Source of the DNA: Bugula neritina | Taxonomy: Eukaryota > Bryozoa > Gymnolaemata > Cheilostomatida > Bugulidae | Length of the DNA: 64,000 nt | NCBI GenBank assembly: GCA_964035545.1 | Contig: OZ037770.1 | Location: forward strand, 4,011,662-4,075,661 | Direction: 5' to 3' | Part shown: one piece after another, positions 1 to 13,600 of the stretch | Layout of the letters: every line of letters begins with the position of its first letter | Numbering within the stretch: position 1 is the first letter of the stretch | The notes under the pieces: generated by a model | Database searches by the model: none | What the model was told of the DNA's origin: nothing | What the model saw: only the letters and a program-made list of their open reading frames with translations | Program-made: the position numbers and the translations under genes

Positions 1-1900
1 TGTTCCCATATACAGAATTACAGAAGCATGTTTTATCAATGTTGTTTTCTGATTTTTGAGTAAAATACACCAAATGTATGTTACAAATTGAAACAAAAGT
101 CTTACCAGCCTCTTTAGTCTTTGTCCATATTGTTGAGTTTGACTGGAACTGGAAGTCAGAAATGGCGGCTTGTTAACTCTCAGCGAGGTGTGATTGAGAT
201 GTGACCAGCTGCTGAGTGGTGAAGATAATGATTGGTTGTTGAGACTAACTGGTCATAGAGACATGCTTTACCCTCGTGATTCTTATCTCTGCTAGTCAAT
301 ATGTCAATAAACCTCTTGTTTGTTTAAAGGCTCTATCACTGTGAGAAACTGGTGGTGCAGTGTTTGCCCATAACTTATTGGCACTTATATCGACTATTGA
401 AAAGTAATATTTGAGTGTTATCAATGATCGCTCATATTAATAACTAATAAACTAGTTAGTAATAGTTGCTATGAAGTCTTTTATTAACTTATTATAAGTT
501 CAAACTGACATTCAACAAGTTACCAAACATAAACTGATATGCGACCTCTACAAGAGCAGTGAGAATAATATAAACACTTAAGATGACTATAGACTGCACT
601 TGCATTTAGCCTGCAATCTAACAACTTCATTATCAAAAATTAGGATGTCCAGATTGTTGTTTAAGTACACAAGTTTATAAAATGTGGCCTAATAACTTAT
701 ACCATCTGGAGACTATATAGCAGTGAAACACAAATCAGTAATATTTGCTATAACAGACTGGAACCATTTATTATATCACTATAATTATAGTCATATAAAC
801 CTGACTGAATAAATATTGTAAGCATATCGCTAATAGTTAAATGTTAGATGTCATTGGTTATTTCTCTGCTGATGACATAATAAGAAGACAAATCATGACT
901 GCTAAACCCTTAAAATTGTACCCGTGGAATGAAGCTTCTTTTCAGATAATTAGGCCGAGTTTCTATCACCCACATTTAATTACCACTACCATCCTTCACG
1001 TCATGCAAACAATATTATGATCACTAATTTTTTTTTAAAAAAAATACAACAAAGTTAATGAAAAATATGTACAAGTATAGTAATCTAGAGAAAATTTTGC
1101 AAATTTGCTCAATCGTGTCAGCCTATTTAATTTCGTTGTCATATTGCAGTGTTGAGGTTTCAATTGGAATTGTTTGCAAAATTAAACCACTGCTTCTTCC
1201 TCTCAGTTAATGGTAATGCCAAGTGATTGTTGTTATACAAAATATGGGCCAATTAGAAACATGTACCAATTTCACCATAAACCATGCAGTCATAGTGTGC
1301 AAATTCAGCTGCAAAATACACCTCATCCTTTTATGTAAATTGTTTATTTGAAGCCTTTGTAAATTGTTGTTCGAAAGTTCCAAATTTCAACTTACAAAGT
1401 AAAAGTACGTAAAGTGACTATATATAAGCTGTAATTCTATAAATACAGGATCCTGTGTTTTTGATTTCTATTATGTAATGTACAGCCTTGAAGTTAGCCT
1501 ATAAACAATTATTACTATAGTAGAAGCAGGTATAATATTTTATCACTTGGGTTCCAATAAAATAAAGCCTGTGGTTTAGCATAATTTGCTGCACTTGTGC
1601 TTGTATAACTTTTAGAACCTTTCTAGAATATTCTGACTGCAGAAATAATTAATGCTATAAACTCTTTAAAGTCAAATATAATGTGTCAGCAGTACCAGTA
1701 GTTAGTGTAACCTATGAAAAGAATTAGCCTTTACCATGCATAGCAGAAAAAATACAGTGCCTGGCCAATATTGTTGTAAAAGTATGAACCAAATTATTAA
1801 ATAATCTTCAAACACTAAAGTTGAGTGCTAACAATGTTTGTCTATACTATAAATATGTAATAAACTGATAGTTGCTATGAGTATAATATTTACTAACCTA
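1..1900. other. AT-rich intergenic stretch
   Basis: I see no supportable gene, RNA or repeat here. All frames are interrupted by frequent stops and there is no recognisable protein similarity. The sequence may be distal flank or intron of a gene outside the window. Confidence 0.5.
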
Positions 1901-1903
1901 TTG

Positions 1904-1978
1904 TAAAATTTAAATGACACTTAGCTGGCTTCTACTCATAATATGAGTAGAAGCCAGCTAAGTGTCACTTAAATTTTA
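1904..1978. repeat. Near-perfect palindrome, 36-bp arms
   Basis: Two 36-base arms flank a 3-base centre (aat, 1940-1942). The arms pair at 35 of 36 positions; the one mismatch is in the outer third. The transcript would fold into a long, almost unbroken hairpin from either strand. It could be a small foldback element or a palindromic duplication. No coding potential is seen. Confidence 0.9.
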
Positions 1979-1979
1979 T

Positions 1980-3750
1980 ATTATACTGATGTTATACTGA
2001 TATGCTATCTTTATGAAAATAGTGTTCATATAATATACTATGAATACCTAATTATAATCAGAGCCATTTCAAAAATTTAAACCCACACTCAAAGACAAAT
2101 TTAAAAAGACAAAACTTGAAAATGTAGCCCATTCACATTTTTACTGAACCTTGAAACATTAAAGCGGGTTTGAACCAGAATTGTCTGTATTAACTTCTGT
2201 CATCTTGATTATATAGCAATAGAACACATTGCAGTAAGAATCGACAACATGCCTCAACTAGTATTAGCACTGAAGTGTGAGTAACCAAGTGCGATCTTTA
2301 TATATACACATTGTTGTTTGAACTCTGAAGCCCTGAAATAATGCTCTGTGTCACCTCCAGTTTGGTGCTGCTTCTAGTATCATTGATCGGCTAATTTAGC
2401 TAATAACTATAGTAACTAGCTGTTCAAGTTTATTAGCTTAGGCTTCCAAAACCTAGAATTTGGCTGTTGGTTAATAAACTTCAAAACGTAGATACAACTT
2501 ATAAATTTAGACTTTAAAGGATTGCTCTATCTTGTCTAATAAATGGCCATTTAGGTCAAACACACATAATATTGTGTTTTTCTAAGCATGCATTGACAAA
2601 AAGCATTTGACCAAAGGTAGAAAAAGTTAGTTGAAGTTGAGGGTGTAGATTGGTAACAGCCAAAACGCTGATTTTGAAATGAGCTGGGAAATGTGACGTA
2701 ACAGCGCCAGCATTCCTGCTGGTCACGTGACTATACAAATGAATAACTATAGAAATATGACTGTGAGATGTGATCTTTCAGCTCGTAATTTGTATATTTA
2801 TAGAAGTGCAAATGTGAATTCTCTTAATCTATAGTTTTTTGACATTTTAAATAACATGTATGTAATAACATTAGGCTATATTTTGCTTGTAACCATTAGA
2901 AAAAAGCATTGCAAAAGCATGCATTCTTTAGGATGAATGCCTGCGATCGATCTAAACTAGGTCAGATTGTGCAATGTTACGGGCGCACCAAAGCTGACCT
3001 ATATAGCGCACTGTAACTGCTTGAGCGTTATTGGTTGATATTGTGCTCAGCAACCTTGAATACTAGCGTTATAGTTAGCACGTGCAGCATAGTTACTGGC
3101 GTTCACACGTCACGTTTTAGGCTATTCTTTTTCATGGCTGAAAATTTTACCGCCCTCAAAATTGGAATTTTGAAAAGCTGTTTTCTAGGCACATATCCCT
3201 TTGCAAAGTCACAATTGTTTGCATACACATTAAATTATAGTTCATAATTATAATGTGATTGTAATAAACTAAGATTGAGCAATCCTTTAAATAGTTAGTA
3301 TTCAAGTTTCATAAAAGTTGCACGGATATTTTGTATTAGTCAACAAATAACATGTGATCCTGTAAATATAAGTAGTCCTTTAACAGCTTCTTAAAAAGTT
3401 GAACCCCGTAAAACTTATTAAAAATATATTATATCTCTTTGAATTTGCTAATTTGCCTCTTTTAGTCTGTTAACAAGCAATAAATAGTTGCTGATAGTCA
3501 CTATGGGACTGCTTATAAATAATATGATAGTATAGTAGCCCTTGACAACTTTCTACTAACTCATATGACATTCTGATAAGAGCAGTAAACACTCATTAAT
3601 AACTCAGCCGGTAACATGCACATAGTAGGTGTTTCTATGACTTCCAATTATTTGAAGGGATAATGTAGGATAACTTTGTAAGTGCATGTTTGCATAAACC
3701 TTTGATTGGAGTTTCATTCCATGCAAAATTGGCAAACATAGATTGAAAGA
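1980..3750. other. Intergenic stretch without recognisable gene
   Basis: Short open frames occur here (for example near 2556-2738 and 3035-3247), but none shows recognisable protein similarity, codon bias or splice context. I see nothing else to report. Confidence 0.5.
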
Positions 3751-3754
3751 TCCA

Positions 3755-3758
<4 letters not shown>

Positions 3759-3815
<57 letters not shown>
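3759..3815. repeat. (TA)n microsatellite
   Basis: About 28 uninterrupted TA units. Apparent Tyr-Ile reading frames across it are repeat artefacts. Confidence 0.95.
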
Positions 3816-3818
<3 letters not shown>

Positions 3819-4097
3819 TATATAGCTATATATAAGGTTGATATTGCAGTACCCAACTTATATTATAATATAATATAGCGTTCATACTTGCTTACCTGGT
3901 AAATATGTATTATTGCTATATATAATGGTGTTCAGTTCTGAAAAGAGAAACCAAGTAAAAGCAACTGCAAAAAAGGCCATTTTACCAGCATGTTGCATAC
4001 ATTTAATAATAAATATCTGAAAAATATTTTTCCTTTTGTTTAATTAATTTTTTTACTGTAGTGTTCTAATCGGGTGGAAGTGAAAAAAGAACAATGT

Positions 4098-4185
4098 GAA
4101 AAAACTTTGCCCTCCACTGGGGTTCAAACCCAAGACCTCTGGTTTGCAATCAAGTGTGCTAACCATTACACTACAGGACCACTGC
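4098..4185 (-). repeat. tRNA-derived SINE head or tRNA-Cys-like pseudogene
   Basis: On the minus strand an A-box-like segment (TAGTGTAATGGTTAGC) is followed by an anticodon-like loop TTGCAAA (GCA would read Cys) and a B-box-like segment GGTTTGAACCC. The anticodon stem has mismatched pairs and the acceptor arms do not pair well, so a functional tRNA is unlikely. A tRNA-derived SINE fragment or a tRNA pseudogene fits better. Confidence 0.6.
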
Positions 4186-4734
4186 ATGGGTACACCCATC
4201 ACTACAAACAAACTTGTCATATTGAACTAATTTTATACAGGACCTCCTCTTAATATCAGTTTATAATGAATGACAAACGTTAGATGCATGTTTACCTAAT
4301 GTTTCGGACTACACCTGTACAGAAACACAATAAAACCCCAGACAGAAATTGAGTAAAATCATGATGGTGAGTCAACTTTTTATATAGGCTACTTTGTCTT
4401 TTAACATGTTGGTAACTTGGCAGCACTTAAAATAGCTCAGTAATATTTTATCTGAATATATTATAGGCTTGGATTCTTAGCCGCATTGATGCATTTAGCT
4501 GCAATGAGGGGGGCAAGTGTACTAGCATGAATTCCTAAATTATCTCATCAACTTTTGGTTAAGGGACTGATGGAAATACTCGTGAAGCCACAAACTCATT
4601 TGCTATAGGTATTTTATCTAGAGCACAGGCTTTGCTTAAATATTTCTTTAATGTAGGTCTCCAAATGAGTGGATACCAGGCGAAGAATTACTAGCAGTAG
4701 CATTAGTATTACTAGTATAGCAGTAGTATTAGTG

Positions 4735-5300
4735 GAGGTAGTAGTAGTAGTGGTAGTGGTAGTGGTAGTGGTAGTGGTAGTGGTAGTGGTAGTGGTAGTG
4801 GTAGTGGTAGTGGTAGTGGTAGTGGTAGTGGTAGTGGTAGTGGTAGTGGTAGTGGTAGTGGTAGTGGTAGTGGTAGTGGTAGTGGTAGTGGTAGTGGTAG
4901 TGGTAGTGGTAGTGGTAGTGGTAGTGGTAGTGGTAGTGGTAGTGGTAGTGGTAGTGGTAGTGGTAGTGGTAGTGGTAGTGGTAGTGGTAGTGGTAGTGGT
5001 AGTGGTAGTGGTAGTGGTAGTGGTAGTGGTAGTGGTAGTGGTAGTGGTAGTGGTAGTGGTAGTGGTAGTGGTAGTGGTAGTGGTAGTGGTAGTGGTAGTG
5101 GTAGTGGTAGTGGTAGTGGCAGTGGTAGTGGTAGTAGCAGTGGTAGTGGCAGTGGTAGTGGCAGTGGTAGTGGCAGTGGTAGTAGCAGTGGTAGTAGCAG
5201 TGGTAGTAGCAGTGGTAGTAGCAGTGGTATAGTAGCAGTGGTAGTAGCAATGGTAGTAGCAATGGTAGTAGCAGTGGTAGTAGTTCTGTAACAGTGGTTG
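4735..5300. repeat. (GGTAGT)n hexanucleotide array
   Basis: A tandem hexamer with unit GGTAGT is essentially pure from about 4750 to 5119. It then becomes a variant block in which GGTAGC, AGTGGC and related units alternate, ending near 5300. The pure block holds roughly 60 units. Long Val, Leu-Pro and Tyr-His reading frames over this region on both strands are products of the repeat, not genes. Confidence 0.97.
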
Positions 5301-6342
5301 TGGCAGTAGATAGTAGTAGTCACAGCTGGTGCACTAACAGTCAAACTCTGAGACTTTATCACATAATAGCATACAGTATCAAAGTTAAACAGAAATTGAT
5401 GAAGCAGCATTTTTTGCACGCAGTGATGATACCACCATATTTTGCTGACACTGATTTTAGAATATAGCTAACATTTAGGATAAAGAACAAGCAACCCAAA
5501 ACTGATGCAAAAAAGTTATGTTGTAATTATTTTAAAGACAGCATGAATTAAAAAGGTGGTTATTTTAAACCTGGATATTTAATAAAAGCACTAAACACAA
5601 AAATTTCATTGTAGCCAATAATTTCTTCAATCAATATGTAGGTGTATAATAGAACTTCATAGTCATATGTCCAAGTTGCTGCAATGAAATTTTATCTTTA
5701 ATTTATTTTAAGCTTTTACAGCACACTAACTACCTTTTCACAAATTTCCCTGCCCGCTTCAAACAAGGATAAAAGGAACACAGTGCTACAGGCATTTCGT
5801 GCAAAGTTGTCTCTTCTTTAAATAATGTGCTCTAAGACTATTCAGCCATTTAATTTTGCCAGCAAAACACGCACTCCTGCAGCGGCATATTGCTGACAGA
5901 TATGGCTAATATCGAGTCAGTGCTACTACTTCATGGTACTTTACGCCACTCACTCTATCTTGGTTTTTACTAAATTAAATTCATTTCCTTAAACTTTTTT
6001 TTCAAGTTATATAGGTTTTAACAGATGAATGCCTTACTTTTCAGGGTGCAAAATAAATAAGGCTTACTAACAGTTTTCAGAATGAAATTTACTTTCAAAC
6101 TAGCCGTTGGCTTGTTTTAGCCATTGGAAGTTTAATTATTTACAATTGCAGAAAATTACTAAGATTCACAGTGATAGATAATTATTTAAAATAATAGCAG
6201 CTAAAATACATAAAATAATTTCTTCAAGTTGGTTGTGAAATAAAATTTTAATTTTTAGTCGTAGTTGTAGAATTCTATCGTTTACATCCTGTAACTATGT
6301 AACTAGAGCCTGCCTCTGCGACAAAAGAGACTTGATTGAATT
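5301..6342. other. Intergenic stretch without recognisable gene
   Basis: AT-rich sequence with no long open frame, tRNA-like structure or tandem repeat that I can support. Confidence 0.45.
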
Positions 6343-7118
6343 ACCGGCTTTCCATGTACCGATCTCAGATCGATCTCCGCGAGATCGCCCCATGGAAAAA
6401 CGGCAAAAATCGATCTCAGCCGTTCTGAGCTGGTCGGTATGTAAAGCTCGAACTCAGATCGATCTCAAGACAATAAGACCATGGAAAGACGAAAGATCGA
6501 TCTGAGAAGTAGAAAAATGACTGCTCGCTAAAATGTTGTCTGCTAATGAAAATGATAACTTATTGTTAATAACTAAGCAAAGTACTTAATAATTATGATA
6601 GCTACCTTTTCAGATGCCAAAACTTTGACTTTCAGTACAATGATTAAGAAAACTCAATTATATAAAATTATAGACGGTTGAAGGTACAAAAAATGGGAAC
6701 ATTTAAATGGCCAGTAAAACTTACTTTCACTAGCTATTTGCTGCGTAATTTCAAGCCTAACAATCCTGTAAGTTTATGAATAATCTGCAAGACAGCTATT
6801 AACTTTATATAAGCTGTCAAGCTAAAAGATTAAAATTGATTATCCTAAATTGGTCAATTTACTCCCCGCTAAAAGATTTGCTGTGTGTAGTTTATAACTG
6901 GCGTTGATTTTTAGACTGCAACAATTTTGTTTTTTGACAGCAGTAGCTCTAATCAGTTAGATGGGTCAGCAAATCATACTATTAAAGTATCTTTTACTTA
7001 AGAGGAGGTAACTCCATGAGATCGATCTGACACTCTCATGGAAAAACGATTGATCTGAGCACATTTCTCAGATCGATCTCAGCGAGATCGATCTGGGATC
7101 GGTCCATGGAAAGCCCGT
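6343..7118. mobile_element. Non-autonomous TIR DNA transposon (MITE-like)
   Basis: The ends are inverted copies: ACCGGCTTTCCAT on the left and ATGGAAAGCCCGT on the right (one mismatch). Subterminal regions at both ends are packed with the palindrome AGATCGATCT and partial copies, in a CpG-richer context than the AT-rich interior. Flanking 9-mers GATTGAATT and GAATGTATT agree at 7 of 9 positions, compatible with an old 9-bp target duplication as made by Mutator-like elements; a hAT-type 8-bp duplication is the alternative. There is no transposase ORF, so any mobilisation would be in trans. Confidence 0.7.
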
Positions 7119-7619
7119 GAATGTATTCCAGGGCTTCGCACAAAAAGGTTAAAGAGCATCGATACATAAATCATTCAGCTTCGCATCCTTTTCATTTGAT
7201 GGAACCGTTTTAATGAATTTGTGTCCTTAAAGACACTGTCCCCATTCATCAATGAGAAATTCGTTTGCACAATGCAGTCCTTGGAGGCTAGCTAAATATA
7301 CCAAGACTGATGTAGGCTAATAGTATAATATTTGTACCAATCAGATTATAGAGTAAATCCTTACTTCAGTGTTATATTAATATGTTACACAGTGTCTGGT
7401 TTGTTGTAAGTAACTGACCAGATATCCCTGTTAGGCCAATCAAACCGAGTGTTAGAAGTTTACTGTCCACAGTACAACACACTCTGCAGTAACCACACTT
7501 GAAAGCTGACATTAGATTCTCCCACAACATTGTTTTGTAAAACAAGTTTAATTTGCACTCAGATTTTGAATTGTCCAGTAATGTCTTTTCTCAAGCTCTT
7601 TGCCCGACATTTTTGGCAG

Positions 7620-10600
7620 CAGAAATATCTATCAACTGTCTTGTCCGTCAGCAAAAGGCAGTTTTAATCAACCAAGAAACAGTTGCAGAAGATACAGCGA
7701 CATCTCCAGTTGCAGATTTGGATTTCACTGATCACAAGCAAGCTTTCAAAGAGAAGTCATTGTGGGAGATTGTGAGAGCTCTGACAGTCTTCAGAGTCTG
7801 TTCCAACAGGACATTTGTGAGCAGATCAGCAGAGGTTATGTGTTACATACCAAGTCTCTCTTTACATTACTTTTGAAACATATTTTGTAAATTACAATTG
7901 GTATTGTATTACAAAACACCACAACTTTATATAATATTGCACATCATTATCTTATAATAGTGAAGTATAAAATTGCACAATGTGATATGACAGTTTATTA
8001 TAACTTACATCTCAGTGTGCTTCTTATAACTCAATATAATATTGGGATAAGTGGTAGGAGCATACAACTCTTAACCCGTAAGACTTGGAAATTCGCCAAT
8101 TATTATGCAATTTTATAGAAAACAAAGTAAATAAAAAAGTGAATAAAATACTCTTTAGCAAAATTATCGAAGTCAATAATATCAGTTACCTTTACCGTCA
8201 CATCAATTGGTGATGTGCTTCACTCAGTAATTTAAACAGACATAATATAAAGGTGGAACAATGTTAAAGAATAATATTGTTATTTCTGTACATATATTAT
8301 GTCTCAGTTGGAAAATATTTGTAGAGTCTTGAGCAGCAATTGTTTTGTTACAGATATTTGAAAGGACACAAAGAATTCTGGGTAAAAGACTGTCTTCTGC
8401 CGTTGTAAAGCCTCTGTTCTATGACCAGTTTGTTGGGGGTGTGACTATAGCGGATGTTAGGTATAATATTGATAAACTGGCTAAAGCCAACAGTGGTACA
8501 TTTGTTCTGATGGTAATGGAGGCCATAGACAAGTAAGTTTCCTTTCTCTTTCAAGTAGATTAGAGGGATGGTATATGACAGCCCGAAGCGTAGCAATGTG
8601 TAGTTCATGAAATACCTAAGAACTATTTTTAAGTTGTCTGCCTTTTTTATGCATGGGACAGCTAAATGACTTACTAATTCTCAGAGTTTACTCAAGCTGA
8701 TTTTATTCAACTCATCTGTGGACTTAGTTAGAGTGTTGACTATATGCAACTTGTCTTCAAAAATGTTCTGGAATGAGTTAAGTTTTGAGCAAGTGTGTAT
8801 TGTTGCGATCATCCAATAGACCTTGTGGTATAATGGTTAGTGCGTCTGCACTTGCAACTGGCTGGTGTCGGGATCAGATCCTAGCTGTGACAAGAGTTTT
8901 ATAGAATATGGAATCAATAAAATTGTATTTAATAACTTTATAGCAAGCACTTGAACTATATCTGTTGCTTGAGTTTTTGGAACTATGATTACAAAAAAGT
9001 ATTTTGGAAACTGTGATAAATGCTGTTAGAGCAATTCATTGGTTTTATTGAATTTTCAATTCATTAAATGCTATAAAGTCATGCATTGCCATAATTGACT
9101 TGAACTGTGACTTGATCTGAGGTTTGATCTGATTCAGTATTTTGCTGATTATAATTAACATAGCAAGCTTCACATCATAGCTTTTTGCAGTGCGTGCAGC
9201 CCAATACAGTATGCTTAACAATGTCTCGCATAAGGTATCAGAAAATGTTATATAACGTATTCAAATTTATATAACATGTTTGACTTTTATCTTATATATA
9301 ACTGTTACTTTTGGGATCCACACACGTCATATGATGTACTTTATCATCAGTGATACACTAGCATCTTTTTATTAAAAAGTTGTTAATGACAATATTTTGT
9401 ATCTTTATCAAAACGACAACTGTGACTGCAAACTAAGAATAAAAAAATGACTTCATTTTCACTTTGTTATTAATGGCTCCATTCAAGTTTTGCAATTGAA
9501 TTAGATTGCTTTAAAGGGTGGAGGAAGCTAATGGCAATGCTAAAAACATTATCAAAATGATGGAAGGTATTACTGAAAAGATAACTCCGTATGGCTCATA
9601 CATGCAAATTCGTATTTCTGCTATGTTCACTTCACACCTGTTGGTGAGTTCACTGCTTGCTTTGTTGTTTTAGCTACGAGTCCTGGTTTCAGTATTTTAA
9701 TTGGTAAAACTTGGCATTTAGTTAAATGGAATTATATTTATCGTAAGAAAAATATATATGTTATGTTTATGAAAACATTAATAATTTCAATTGCGTTTTG
9801 TTGTCGATAGTAAGAAAATGTAAGATTTAGAAACTATATTTTTTAGAACAGTTATGTGAAACAACATTGTTATAAATAAATCATTTATATATAATTACAT
9901 TGTCTAATTATAATTTAAGACATCTGTTCAAAGAAATGGCTTGATATACTTATAAGATATATTGTTATTCTATTTGAACAGAAGTCACTGTCCCTACTGT
10001 CTGATGAAGTGAGAGAGAAAGTTATTTATAGTTCAGCTGAGTACATGCGCACCCACAACCCTGGTATGACATCAGCTATTTCTTCTAGTGTGTCAGGCTA
10101 ATGAGGTTTTTATTCATTTTCAGAGCTGTAAATTCTTTTAATATACTTTAGCTTTGACCTACAATATTTGCATAACCTATAACTTTCAATCTGCACCCCA
10201 ACTTTCAACTAGAAATTATAAACCTCAGCTTCAAGAGCAAATATGTATCACTTATACACGCTATATAGGAGTGGGAATTCTACGTGACAATTTAAAGAAA
10301 TAATCATATTGTGGAAGTTTTAAGACTTACCTAATGCAAAACCAAAGTTTAAAAATAGAAACTTCAATCATATAATGTTTAGTGTAAATGTAGATAGACT
10401 TTTCTTGTCATGGAAACAACGCCAATGTGTAGTTAAACAAGCTCAAACTTTATTTATTATATTTCTAGAAAATTCTACACCAAAAAGCTTGGCTGCCATT
10501 ATGGTAACTGATAAAGTTGTGCTTGCAGTTTTCTATTAATTTATGATTGTGACTTCATTCAACATAGTTGTTCCTGTTGACCAAATGAACAATTCATTCA

Positions 10601-13600
10601 TGTAGTGCAATGATGGCAATGCAGTGAGCGTAAGTGGTGTGGGAAGGGGAAAAGGGGTTATATATAGGGCATAGTGTAGGGGGAGGAAGGTGGAGCTCTC
10701 AATTATATGAGAGCATTTGCAGTGTAGGCTGGCAGATTTTAGATTTGTTACAAAATAAATGCTATAATTCACAACAAATGAGTTTTTCAGTTTCCCTTGT
10801 ATTGTGCTGTCAGTCCGCTTATCATAGGCTGTCATCTTGTCATGTCTCAGTGACAGCCATCATTGAAAAAGAAAATACATATTCCAATATTTTGGTTGAA
10901 ACCAGTTGTAACTGGTTCACATTAAATCTTTTCTCTTGATAGTCCTGATAGTCCTGTAGCAGTGAGAAGCAGTGATATAGTCTGTAATCTGTGTAAGTGA
11001 GAAGTCCTTTAGGTCTATGGATTGTATGAGATATGGCTTAAGTTCCTATACTGTAGCCATGTGTCTTGGTTTGGAGTGCAGATTCAACGTGCTAATTGTG
11101 AAGCTCGAAGATGTTAGGTTAAAAAATTTTAGACTTCACCAAATTTGCATATTATTATACCTTCTGCTTATCCTATAAATAGGTTGGGAAGCAGCAGTGG
11201 TTTGGGGGTTAGATTGCTGACTTAGTAACACCAAGGTGATGGGGTCAATTCTCAGTAAAGGTCATGTGTGATTTACTGGTGTGCCACATAATAATTTAAG
11301 CCTTTAGTCAGCTTTTAAAATGTTCCTTATACCATCAAGGATGGTGACTTTAAACTTCTGTGGATTTTGTCATATTAGATAAGTTTGTTGACTCATTTCA
11401 AATAATCCAAATATTAACTAAGAACTGTCCTGATATTCATAACTACTTCTACTGCATTATACAGCACATAGGCTGTACCTGTAGACACCCTGAGGTGGCT
11501 AGCGGAGACACCTGGGGCTTCTGGCATCATCCCAGAATTGCTGTCGGGGCTGATTCTGCTCGGTGAAGTGGGACAGAAAGCTGTTGCCACGGACACCGTG
11601 TTGATGGTGGACGCTGAGTATACCAATACAAACCCGGCGCTCACAGCTTTGGCCATGGCTCTCAGTCTAGTGTGTAATAGGACTAAGGCTGTTGTTTGGA
11701 ACACAACACAATGCTACCTCAAGGTTAGACTGCTGTTAGCTACAGATAGTTATAAGTTTCCTAATGTGGATTTAGAGACCAAACAAAAGTTGTCTTTGTT
11801 TCATTATTTTTTCTATTGAACATTTAAACTTGATCCAAATTGGTTCTCAAGGTTCAGAAGATGTGTTTTTGTTTCTCCATGTAAATATATTTTTGGTAAT
11901 TGTATAACTTATTCTACAAAGATGTCTTCATGTGTGCACACTATGTTGGTTGTTTCTTGCACGTTGTAGAAGTCATTTGAAGCATTGCAGTGGGAATTCA
12001 ATTTTGCTGAGAAGAATAACCTTCACTATGGGGGTGAGTCAGTCAGTTTTCTAGTTGATTAGCTAATTAGCATACAGAGCTGTCTATACATTGGCCCTCA
12101 ACACCATTTTAGAGAACAACTCCCAAGTATATAAATAATAATCAAAATTCCCAATAGGTTGAACTAGCAAACACATAAATAATTGATAGGAAGTTCTGCT
12201 TCACAATCACAAACATATTGTATATTAGATTAAAGATTGATTTGAGATAATCTATTACAGTTTATACTCTATTTTGTGGATCCATGTGACCTTCCAACGT
12301 CCTTTATTCAGCTGATTGGCATAACTCTAAATGCATTTTAAAAGTTATTGACGCATCCAATTGTACTCTAATGATTCTACGAGGTTGGGTTCTTGTAAAA
12401 AACAAAACACTTGACTTATATTAAAATGAGCTTGTTCATAATATAAACTTTGACAAAACGCAGCTAATTTAAAACTTTTATCAACAGGTGAGTATAATTC
12501 AATATTATATTTGTTTAATTACTTAGGAATGTTCATTTTCTTCCTTTTGACCGATTCACACGTATATTATGTAGAATTATTTAATTTCATGCTGTTTATA
12601 TAACAGAAGGCTGAGGTTCTAAAAACTGTGTGTTTGATATTTCAGCTAAGTTGGTAAGGGGGGCGTACATGGTAGCTGAGGAAAATGAAGCTAAAAGTCA
12701 AGGTCAGCCTTGTCCTGTACACGATGGAATACAGGCTACACATAACTTATACAACTCTACAGCCAACTGGCTACTGCAGAAGATCCGTGATAACAGCAAC
12801 CAGGGGAGACAAATCAGATTTGTTCTCGCTTCTCATAACCAAGACTCTATCAAACAGGCTGTAGAGAGGTAGATATAGTTTTACCAGTTTAATTGTAGCT
12901 GGTTATGTGTTGGAGACTGATCAAATGTTTTATTACTAACGACTTTGCATAATTCATCCTTCTCTGATGCAATGCGCTTATACACTATATACACGTGTAT
13001 ATACACATAATACAATGTATAAACTCAAATTAGCTAGTATTAATATTCTCATGTAGAATGAAAAGCTATGGCATTTCGAGTGAAGAGAGAAAAGTGATAC
13101 TTGCTCAGGTTTATGGAATGTGTGACCACATAACATATACTCTAGGTAAGTGTAACTCTTGCCAGCTTTAATGTCTGAGTTACTGTGTTGATTACTGAGT
13201 TACCAATAAGCACACCCTGTTACTGGTAGATCTGGTAGTGAGTAATCAGATAATGAGAGTTGAAACATCTGATTCAATAATAAATTAAAGCATTGAAGCA
13301 GCATGATTTAGTAGTTAGAGCAGAGGCTTAGCAAACACAAAGGCAGCGGTTTGATTCTATAGAAAAGCCACTGGTGATTTGAAGAAGAGAATTCAGTCAT
13401 ATTTTTCTTTTACAACAATAAAGACACAATTGTAGTTCACCTCTTTTATCTGAGGCTGTTGCAGGGTTAGCGACTATAAACCTGGAAGTTTTGTTAAGTT
13501 ACAAATCAACTTTAAACTCTTCAATGCAGATGAGAATCAATAAAATTCAAAGTCACACTGTTTTAAACTGAGTAAAAATTCAAAACCTAACGTAACTTGA

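Noticed and set aside
4669-5419. Long poly-Val, Leu-Pro and Tyr-His open frames on both strands
   Set aside because: They are translations of the GGTAGT hexamer array; no non-repeat coding sequence is attached.
10536-10939. ~100-codon ORFs on both strands in a dehydrogenase intron
   Set aside because: No splice fit with the flanking exons and no similarity to the family; the exon phases at 10063 and 11485 already join.
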